From Branchiostoma floridae (lineage: Eukaryota > Chordata > Leptocardii > Amphioxiformes > Branchiostomatidae): a stretch of DNA of 54,611 nt. The notes under the pieces are model-generated. The model was given only the letters and a program-made list of their open reading frames with translations. It was not told the origin of the DNA and did no database searches. Positions 46,040 through 54,611 of the stretch are shown one piece after another (the stretch's first letter is position 1; every line of letters starts with the position of its first letter). Both the position numbers and the translations under genes were made by a program. The stretch is taken from NCBI RefSeq assembly GCF_000003815.2, contig NC_049997.1:8008416-8063026 (forward strand), in the 5' to 3' direction.

Positions 46040-47165
46040 GATGTTAGTTGTTACCTCAGAAAACCTCGGCAGACAGACATCCCATATGGATCCCCCAGAA
46101 GTGCTTATGTTCCCAGTAGCGGACAGCTTACACAGATCGTGTTACCCCCTGACAACCGGGATGTTGTCCTATCTCCTCACCTCACGACATCCCCACATGT
46201 TGGACACAGGTTTGTTGTGATAGGAGGCGATGGAACTGGCCTATGGTAACGGCACGGTGATTGTGACTGACAGCTCAGTCGGACGATATTGTCTTTCAGG
46301 TCGAGGAAAGAAAATCCCAGTTTTCATTACCCCACAACATCCATGTTGGATACCTACAGCCTAGTAGTACAGGTTTGTTTTTTGTCGGAGGCGATGTCAC
46401 TGGGCTAAGGTAATGGCACGGTGATTGACAGCTCATACGGACGATATTGTCTTTCAGTCTGAGGAGAGAGAATCCCAGTTTTCATTACCCAACAACAACC
46501 ATGTTGGACACCTACCGTACACAGATTTGTTTTTGAGGGAGGCGATGTGATAATGGTACGGTGATTGACAGCTCAGGCGGAAGATATTGTCTTTCACCCT
46601 GAGGAAAAAAATCCCAGTTTTTATTACCGTGCAACATCCATGTTGGACACCTGAGGTTTGTTTCTGTAGGAAGCGGTGTGTCATCGACGTCACAGTGATT
46701 GACAGCTCAGTCGGACGATATTGTTTTTCACCATGTCAGAGGAAAGAAAATCCCAGTTTTTATTACCGCGCAACATCATCACATGCTGGACGCAAGTTTG
46801 TTGTTGTAAGAGACGGTGGGACTGGGCTAAGGCATGTACCGGTGATTGACATCTCAGTCAGGCGACGTTTTTTCTTCAATTCTGAGGAAAGAAAAGTCCT
46901 GTTCTCATCAGCTCACATCATCCCACATGTTGGGCACGTAACGTTATGTGTTTGTTGTTAAAGAGGCGATGGCAAGATCGACATTGTCTTGTACAGATAT
47001 TTGTACAAAACATACAGCACAAAAAGACTTACAAAACAAACTGCAGCCTTACATCTGCTTGAAGATTACTATACAAACCACAATGATGGACAGGTCACTC
47101 AGACGACGTTTTCTTTAATTTCGCTAGAAGAAAATCTAATTTCCGTTACTCCAAGGATGTGCACT
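46040..47165. repeat. Minisatellite array, unit about 135-160 bp
   Basis: Successive units repeat ggtgattgacagctcagtcg, gacgatattgtctttca, gaggaaagaaaatcccagtt, ttcattacc, catgttggacacc, gtttgttttt, ggaggcgatg. Starts of tgattgaca lie at 46422, 46562, 46696 and 46843, with degenerate units before (46256) and after (about 47085). No protein is encoded; open frames are by-products. Confidence 0.88.
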
Positions 47166-47169
47166 GAAA

Positions 47170-48190
47170 GCTAAAAGCTCACATTACTGATAGCAACAGT
47201 GTGAAGGTAACCGACTGGGAATAATGTCATTTCCTCCTAATTTCTTGCGTGGCAAGCAGAAACTAATCCGTACAAATAAATAATAGATTAATTAATCACT
47301 TAATTAGCTACGTTGACAGCTAATTTGATTGATCCCCAAACTTCCAAACAACGACATTGGTGAATACACAACCGGTTGATATTTGAGAGGTTTTTCACAG
47401 TTTCATTTACGAACGTAACTTTCTACGTGTTACCATTTTCTGTCTGCTTCGTTGCATTGTATTAGTTTTCCACTTGATTTAGTAGTATGGCCTTGTACCA
47501 TATGTGGACTTCAACAGATGGCTTTATCTTGAACCAAGGCCACCTCTGGCGAGCGGTATTCAATTTTCATGCGATTATATGAAGATAGAGAAATCAGAAA
47601 CCACTTGTGCATCTTGCCTAATCTCCTTAGCTACAACCCGATATGGTGTTGTTCTTCTGTGTTTGTTTCTATTTACATATGCAACAGGTTTGAAGAGCAA
47701 CAGCAGGGGGAGGGGGGCTGATGCAGACCTGAGCACCCGGTGTTCTGGACGATTAGTACAAGAACGACAAAACCAGGAACTAGTTCTGGAACCTGGTACA
47801 TTTTCCCTCCTTCTCTCACGTTCGGCCTATTTTCTTTCCCATTTCTTTTCCCGTGTATCTTTGGGTTTTGCTCGTTTCCCACCACTTTACTGGGCCCAGG
47901 AAAAGCGCTCTAACAGACGACGACACATGCTAACCTCTTTGTGCGAGAAAAGTAAACCCTGCTTTAGGAATACAAAATGATTCACAATCGCGAAACAAAA
48001 CGCTGCCATTCTCCATTGTTATCGTCCGCCGGCCACCTGTTTTCGAACAAACCATTTTAAACTCGTCTATTGTTCATATCGTCTGAATCTTGTTCAATCC
48101 CTCTCGTAGTCGTATTGTTTCGTGTTGCTATGAAATTCTTAGTCTCTTAGCTGACGTGTCAGCTGGGTGAAAAAAGAAATTAAGAAAGGA
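47170..48190. other. Non-coding stretch
   Basis: The 158-codon open frame at 47504-47980 has no ATG start, no recognisable domain and arginine/serine-rich random-looking composition. Confidence 0.4.
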
Positions 48191-48197
48191 GAAGAAT

Positions 48198-48345
48198 TTG
48201 GCCAAATAGGGACAAATAAGTTGCCATGGAATTTCAGTCAGCCTCAGACAGCTCACTCCTACATAAGGCTTTTATTCCTATAAACTTGGCCAAAGTCCCC
48301 TATTACTATTCGGCGAGGCAGGAGTCTGGTACTAGTTGTAGAGAC
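48198..48345. mobile_element. Second copy of the GGCCAAATAGGGAC hairpin family
   Basis: ttggccaaatagggacaaat, cagctcactcct, cccctattactatt, ggcaggagtctggta, gagacc align in order with 23899-24069. Confidence 0.6.
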
Positions 48346-48427
48346 CCCAATTCTCATAAGGGAGCGAATCGACACACTTTCCTGGGGACCACACACGGGA
48401 AACCTGTCATGTAATCACGCATCAATC

Positions 48428-48462
48428 AACATGGCGGATGGCAAAACCGTGACCGCCATTTT
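48428..48462. promoter_or_regulatory. Inverted pair of YY1-type sites
   Basis: AACATGGCGGA (48428-48438) and ACCGCCATTTT (48452-48462) face each other. YY1 sites commonly mark promoters; no gene was recognised here. Confidence 0.3.
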
Positions 48463-49098
48463 GTGGAGATCAGCTGTCAAGGTCACGTAGCGGTCAGAGC
48501 CAGGGGCAGGCTTATAAACAAAGGGGTCAGGACAGATCCGCAAATCTTCTCTTCGCAATTCTGACACGTGTAGAAACGACTATGGTATGTCAGCCAGCCA
48601 CATTGTATACACTTAACGATACATTTGCAATGAAAATATCCAGAAGACATCTGTGTCAATCAAGCACCGGAAATTGCGTAAACTTCCGGTATAAACGTCG
48701 CGCAGAAGTGGATGGGAGGAGCCGGACCGTCCCACCGTTTTACATGCCACTGAGATATTTACATTCATAACGGTCTCGTGCTGAGAGGGCTTAGGTGAAA
48801 ATCTGGCAAAATATACAAGAAACGCGGAATTTCGAAGAAAAACGGACAAATAACTCTTGGAGAAATAAACAGACTTTAGGATGGGAGGGATGGGGAGGGC
48901 CACCCTGAAGTGTTATTCCAGATAAACTTGTCAGCACCGACAAAATATGAAATCATTGGCTTCAAGACATTTTACAGGATGTTGGGAGGTTTCAATAAAC
49001 CTTTTTTTCAAAACAAATTCATCGTCAAAGATTCAGAATTAGAAAGACTCAAGGAGTTGCAATCTAGATATTTTGTAATAGGGGAATATTATCGATAG

Positions 49099-49133
49099 TA
49101 TAATGAATGAATACCTTTATCGTACTTTTATGC
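49099..49133 (-). mobile_element. Non-LTR-like 3' tail, inverted
   Basis: On the minus strand aaagtacgataaaggtattc, attcatt. It resembles the tail at 18019-18060 (gtacaataaaggtcttcatt). Confidence 0.35.
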
Positions 49134-49856
49134 TCTCTGGAAGCTATGCACAGGTCAGGGTGAAAGAATACAGTTCCTAGTGATTCTAAGTACAGCTTGT
49201 GTAAGGATGTGATATATGACTACTGCAACAACGTTTATTGCTTACTCTATTCGTCGAAAAAGGGCGGAGGGGGGTAAGATTTCTTCGTTGAAACTCTTGT
49301 TTTCGACACCTTGAGAGGCCTGGTGCACTGACCGGTTACTGGACATGTCTAAACACGAGAGTGCGTGATGGACGAGGTTTTGATTATTGACTGACGATGT
49401 AGTCATTCTCAGAAATCACTGTTGAAACAGAGGAGGGGCAACGTCATTTAGGCTGGGTGGTCGTTTGTTTCGAGAAAGCATTTGCGGTTTAGGTTTTACC
49501 CGTACCGTACACCATATACGAGGTAACAACGTATGCCTAGTAGATGTATCACTATCATAAACAGTGATACACGGATCAGCATGGATTCTTTGCGCGAGAA
49601 GAATTCGCAAAAAAGTTTGGTACGTACGAAAAATGGAGAATACACACAGCTAGAAATATATGCACCGAAGCTGGAAAAGAAGAACTTTCAATCTCGAACT
49701 CTAGATCTCCTTTTTCTTTACACTCCAGTCCTTTCCAAAGAAATCCATAGTGGAAGGCGGCCATGTGCTGTGATCATCATAAGACTGAAATATGACAGTA
49801 GATGTCGCAGTGGGTAAACTAACGTTGGATTATAACTTGGATAAGAGGGATTGTGT

Positions 49857-49985
49857 TGATCTCCAACCAGATCCACGGTGCGTAATGTATAGTATCCGTA
49901 GTTACCGTAGACTCCCTTAGCTGGCTATACCCCCTGTCCAGCTTTGATACTATCTTATGGCACCGTAGGATCTGCTTGGAGATTA
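49857..49985. mobile_element. MITE, TAATCTCC family, copy near 49.9 kb
   Basis: tgatctccaaccagatccac pairs with taggatctgcttggagatta; the interior carries ctttgatactatcttatggc. The flanks GGATTGTGT (49848-49856) and GGACTGTGT (49986-49994) form an 8-9-bp target duplication with one mismatch. Confidence 0.82.
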
Positions 49986-50420
49986 GGACTGTGTGCCTTT
50001 TGGTAGGTCATCACAATTCTGTATTATGTTATTTACTGTACAAAGCTGTGTCAATGAGCTAAAGGTGCACATCGGTAAAGGTCAATAATTAAAATAAGTC
50101 CTCTGGTTTATATAAAGTCTTCATTCCGTCATGTCTAAGCTATTCCGTGCTAACTGGTGAAATCCTCCCAATAACTGGGAGGGCATGTTTGGAAATTCCT
50201 GGTTTTCTCAGCCAAATCCAAACTTCCATCCCCTCTCTAAGTAATCTGTCCTGCACATGTCCACACAGACCACAGTACGTACTGTTTATCCAGTAGCCAT
50301 GACTTCACACTGTTAAAGGTAAACCACGGAGAGACACGAGATATCCTCGCATGGTCCCTGGATGGGGTGGTTTGTACAGGTGGAGGGAAAGAAGGGAAAG
50401 GGGATTCAGTCTAGGAAAAG

Positions 50421-50549
50421 AATGGATGGATGGATAGATAGCTGGATGAATGGATAGATGGATGGATGGATGGATGGATAGCTGGATGAATTGATAGATG
50501 GATGGATGGATGGATGGATGGATGGATGGATGGATGGATGGATGGATGG
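50421..50549. repeat. (TGGA)n microsatellite with higher-order units
   Basis: GGAT tetramers interrupted twice by tagatagctggatgaatgg-like variants, ending in a pure run of about 14 tetramers (50488-50549). Confidence 0.95.
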
Positions 50550-50635
50550 GAAATGGACAGAAAAAGACGAGGTAAATCTTAAGGAAGAAAACTTAGACGA
50601 ATCGCTTGTTTGTTCATGACTAAGTCTTATCAAGG

Positions 50636-50935
50636 AAAAGAAAGTAGAAAAGAAAGTAGAGATTGGGGGAAGGGAGGAAAAGGGCTAGAATGAACGGAGA
50701 AAGAAAATGAGAGGTAGAGAAATTTTGTCATTGGGGTGCAAAGAGGAGAAAAGAAGGACGACTAGAACGATGGAAAAAGAGAACGGACATGTTGAGAGCG
50801 ATGGCTGGACGAAAAAGGTGAACAAACAAGTTTAAGCACGAGTAAGAACTGAGTGAGGTAAGGCTACAAGAGGAGTAAATGACAAAAAGAAGAAAGCTAG
50901 AATAAAATGAAAAGAAAAAGTCAGAGTTTTTGTCG
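50636..50935. repeat. Purine-rich tract
   Basis: About 300 bp dominated by gaaag/aggaga on the plus strand; no coding content. Confidence 0.7.
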
Positions 50936-51795
50936 AACAAAGTGAGAATTACTTTAAAAGCATGAATCGAATTCTCAGTTGAGTGGAGTCAAGTGGAAGC
51001 GGTTATAGGCGAGGAATTTACGGATTTAGGGATTACTACAGGATCTTGAACCGAGGAGTCGGGTCATGAGGTCGGCAGAGCATCCTCACGACTGCACGCG
51101 AACACGTGCACATGTAGGCATGTGCAACGTTTAAAACATTAGTCTATCGAACGACGTATCATTGGCCTTCGTATTGTATGTTTTTGCCCTTTCTAGACCA
51201 CTGCTAAACTAGATAAGCTCAAGGCAGAAGTTTTACTCTATATATCTTGTTTTACGCGTAGTCTTTGCGACGTTTCTTATTTGCCGTGTTAAGCTAAACT
51301 AAGTCTATACCGAACTCCATGTGTTGCTGGAAAATAGAAGAAATTTTCAATATGACATAGCCGTCCACATACTAGTAGTTACTTACCAGTTGCAGCCAAC
51401 AGACATATCTATAGTCCAATGACCAGTCAAGCCCTCCGATAAGATACCCCCTATTTGGGCTACTTTCCACATATTTTTCAACCCACCAAGAGGTCTGGTA
51501 GAGACGAAGCTAAACAGAAGGGCGAATGCTCAATTCTGCATCTAACAGAGACGTACAAAATAAACACATACAAACAAACAAAACGACCCGTATCCACGTA
51601 ACTACTCATATCATAGATGCAATACTGAGAAGCTGTAGCACCAATTGCACAGGTTGCGTGTGACCTGTTCAGCTCGCCCTTTCCATGTATTTGTGTTGGA
51701 CCTTTGTCAGACATAACACAGGATTCCCCCATCTGCTTAGAACGCTGGTAACCATACCATCGTGAGCTCTCCAGTATCTGTTAAGCTAAGGGCAC

Positions 51796-51952
51796 AACCC
51801 TCCGTACGTGCTCGTGGCCCGTACAGCGAGTAGAATAAGGAAACCGTACGTACGCAGCACGTGTAAGTACGGCCTGCATACGGTAACGTGGCAATCGCAC
51901 AGAGATCGTACGTTGTAAGCACGTACAACTTACTTGCCACTAGTACTTGCGG
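51796..51952. repeat. CGTAC/ACGT-rich CpG cluster
   Basis: Six CGTAC pentamers and several acgtg/cacgt words lie within about 160 bp of otherwise AT-rich DNA, often as self-complementary cgtacg. It may be a transposon fragment or a binding-site cluster. Confidence 0.4.
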
Positions 51953-52734
51953 AACGAACGATGCACGCAACCGCTCACGTCATGTAGACTACATACTTAT
52001 GTTATTGGGAGTGTTGCCCACAAGCTCAGATCATTAGCGCAAGCTGAGGAACTTTCAGTACAAGGTTTGTTAGTTATCAGCAAGACCGACTGGAAAGAGA
52101 AGACGTCAGAAAAAGAGTTATTGCTTTAGTGCCAAAAGAATCTGCCTGGCTTTACACTTCATTCAAACACAATGGGGAACTAGTTCACACAAGCAGTTTC
52201 GCGGCCTATCTTAACCACAAAGTGTATTACGATTTGAATGACTCGTTGATAACCGTCCGAAAATCACGTTTCAGACAATTAAGTACCAGTTAGATTGAAG
52301 CGAACAGAAGATTATTGCATGCTATAGAGAACAGGTGTGTTTACATTGAGCTACAGACCGGTACAGACCAATAAAAGTCTGTGTTTAATATATCGGGGCT
52401 TTAAAGAACCGATTGTGGTTAAACAACAATATAAGTAAGACGCATGGGGTCATCAAAAAGTCACAGTATCCTTCGACACAAAGCTGGTTAGAGCAAAGTA
52501 GTAGCCAGAAATGTATGAAAGATTTTGATAAATAAATTGTAAAACGTTATCTGTTCCTACATTTTAAGTATCACAAAGAAGCGAATATGACTTAGAGTCA
52601 TATTCTCTGTCTAATTCACTTAGATTTAGAATGTGCCTCTTTTGTTGATTGGCATCGTATACATTTCATGTATCTATCAAATATTCTTTTGTCGCGACCC
52701 TTCATTCATCAAAACTACAATACAATCCCTTGGC

Positions 52735-52800
52735 AAGGTGTTTTCTGGTTTGGGTTGGTGAGTCAGAATCTAAAGGTTCTGGGTTCGAAGCCCTATCAAG
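52735..52800 (+). repeat. tRNA-derived SINE remnant
   Basis: ggttctgggttcgaagccc (52775-52793) is a very good B box, with an A-box-like gtttgggttggtgagtc about 30 bp upstream. Confidence 0.45.
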
Positions 52801-53466
52801 CTCCAATGTTGTATCTATGAAAAGGCCTTCAATTTCTTCACCCGGCTTAGGTAGAAAATGAGTGCCTAGCTTCGGTTAGGGACATCCTCTTTGATGGAGC
52901 ATAGACAGAGGGCACTGTGTTTGAGGAGAGCTACAACGTACGTACACCTCGAGAATCCGCGACACTTATTGAAAAGAGTTCTTGCCGATGTGAGTGGATC
53001 AAACCTTCCCAGTCTAGTTTCCGGGTTGACACATTGAAAAGGTAAAATTGACATATTATGTCAATCCTTTACAAATGTGGTAAATTGCAATAAATCGATA
53101 AACAGACAGATAAATAAGAACATATCAGATAAATGATCTGAAAAATAATGTTACATCAACTAGGTTATGTGAAGTATGTCTTTGATCGATACTCAGACAT
53201 ATACCACCACAAGAATGTGGTTTATTTGATTGGCAGGCTTATCACAACATAGCATGCATTCTTAATGGCCCTTCGGAGACGATAGGAGATAAAACGTACC
53301 CTTTGCCCTCCCACTGGAGAGTGTTTGCTATTTGCTGTGCTCTGTTGTGTTTTGTATGTGTCAGCCTTCTCGTGTTGAGTTGGTAGCTTTACCTTCACAT
53401 TCTAATGTACTGTAGTGTGACTCCGTTTCTAGGTTACGATGTGTTTTTATTTAGTCTCTACCCTAC

Positions 53467-53566
53467 NNNNNNNNNNNNNNNNNNNNNNNNNNNNNNNNNN
53501 NNNNNNNNNNNNNNNNNNNNNNNNNNNNNNNNNNNNNNNNNNNNNNNNNNNNNNNNNNNNNNNNNN
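53467..53566. other. Assembly gap, 100 N
   Basis: Exactly 100 N. Unlike the first gap, no duplicated flank was noticed. Confidence 1.
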
Positions 53567-54611
53567 AGCGACCCGGAGTCTGGTAGAGACTATGTTTTTA
53601 TTGTGTCAGTGATACTTTTATGCAGGTTTGGACATCACTGGTAGTTTTGAAGTTAGAAAATGGCTCATGATAGTGAATATCTCACAATTTTTGTAGTACA
53701 TAAAACATGATATTTCACAGGGTATCATTTAAAAAATTAAAACGATACATGCAGGTAAAATGTTAATATGACGTTATACATTGAGTAATATGCTATGAGA
53801 AGGAATTTTATTATGTTGAAATCACTTGTTAGTCGTGAATTTCATCTTGAAGTGTAAGCCTTTTCGCTGATTTATTTAAAAATCTTTAGAAACGTAGCCT
53901 CATAGAATAAAGGCATCTGTAAATAAAGCCACATAATTTAGACAGAAATGTACTTTAGAACGGCCAGAGGGTTTTAGAGTGACTAGACTAATAAAGTCAA
54001 GGTCAGTACTGTTCCATAGCGACCTTACCGATAACCACATGTACATGGTAACAGACTCATGTGATCATGAGTTTAAAAACTAACGAAGCGAATATCGATT
54101 TAAACTTTGACCCGTCCGTGGTATGTTAAGAGGTATTTATGCTCTTTGCCCACAAACATGCCAATACTGATAGCATTGTCGGAATGTATGTTCTAACTCA
54201 GAAGTGATAACTAGAGCTGTAGGGGGTTGATATCTAGGAGTAACATAAACACCAAGTTAGACAAGAGTGGACCAGGATTGGGCCGTTATTTAGGTCAATA
54301 GCGAGACGGAAATGTCAAATCAAAGTACCGGTACGCACCTGTATAAGCATAGTTGTTTCTAACTAACAGCAAATCAAGCATTCTAAGTGCATACATTGTA
54401 ATGTGTATATATACAGCTGTATGGATATAGAATTGGACTATATTGTGGGTTAATGTTATCTAAGTTCAGTCGTTATACACGCCTTTCGTTGAACAGTGCT
54501 AGACTTTGAGATATAAGAGAAAGCTTTCTTGACAGAACAAAAAGTAGAGACGTTCGTGCATTCAACAACAAATGAAATAGAAATACAATTCAAAATTCTA
54601 CCTGAAACAAT
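53567..54611. other. Non-coding stretch to the window end
   Basis: It begins with the tail of the GGCCAAATAGGGAC repeat family (agtctggtagagact at 53577). Beyond that, AT-rich sequence with nothing recognisable. Confidence 0.4.

Noticed and set aside
47504-47980. 158-codon frame
   Set aside because: No ATG start, no recognisable domain, low-information composition.

Overview
The window looks like nuclear DNA of an invertebrate animal, most likely an amphioxus (Branchiostoma). Evidence: two intron-containing Ras-superfamily genes with GT/AG splice sites and phase-consistent exons; long AT-rich intergenic DNA full of short palindromic (MITE-like) transposons, tRNA-derived SINE remnants, minisatellites and microsatellites; and two assembly gaps of exactly 100 N. 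The species call is inference: the recurring CTCCAAGCAGATG terminal motif resembles repeats I associate with lancelets, but no search was run. Nothing prokaryotic, viral or CRISPR-like is present.

Genes. Two plus-strand genes of the RERG/RASL (Ras-like, no CAAX box) subfamily lie about 34 kb apart. Gene 1 (2419-3837) shows its last three exons; the P-loop exon is not seen and probably lies upstream of the window. Gene 2 (37736-41560) is complete: four exons, 217 residues. The exons present in both have matching sizes (57 and 57; 74 and 77 nt) and intron phases (1, 1, 0), so they are tandem paralogues. Gene 1 keeps the canonical switch residues (DPT in switch I, DTAGQ in switch II). Gene 2 keeps the nucleotide-binding G1, G4 and G5 motifs but has lost all the classical switch residues (Ras-equivalent G12E, G13S, T35D, G60T, Q61G). 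This is the most interesting protein-level observation here.

Regions. 1-2418: intergenic or first intron of gene 1, with tRNA-like SINE remnants. 3838-37200: about 33 kb without a convincing gene. It holds palindromic elements (4.2-4.6, 6.6, 9.1, 14.1-14.4, 23.7-24.1, 28.6, 29.6, 36.9 kb); tandem arrays (8.2-9.0, 12.7-13.3, 17.8-19.3, 21.7 kb); a 901-bp pogo-like element (26.7-27.6 kb); 3' tails of non-LTR retroelements; a GC-richer block at 10.8-11.2 kb dense in transcription-factor-like sites; and a gap-flanking duplication at 30.5-31.1 kb. 37240-37735: GC-rich promoter/5' leader of gene 2. 41561-54611: intergenic, with further palindromic elements (43.0, 44.3, 44.9, 45.2, 48.2, 49.9 kb), a minisatellite at 46.0-47.2 kb carrying a PBX/MEIS-type decamer in successive units, a (TGGA)n tract at 50.4 kb, and a second gap at 53.5 kb.

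Mobile DNA. Several small elements end in TAnnCTCC. For four copies I can read clean 8- or 9-bp target-site duplications directly (GGGGCTGC, TTTCAGAG, TTTGGGAC, ATAACTTGC), which fixes their exact ends and suggests related families mobilised by an hAT-, P- or Merlin-like transposase that is not encoded in this window.
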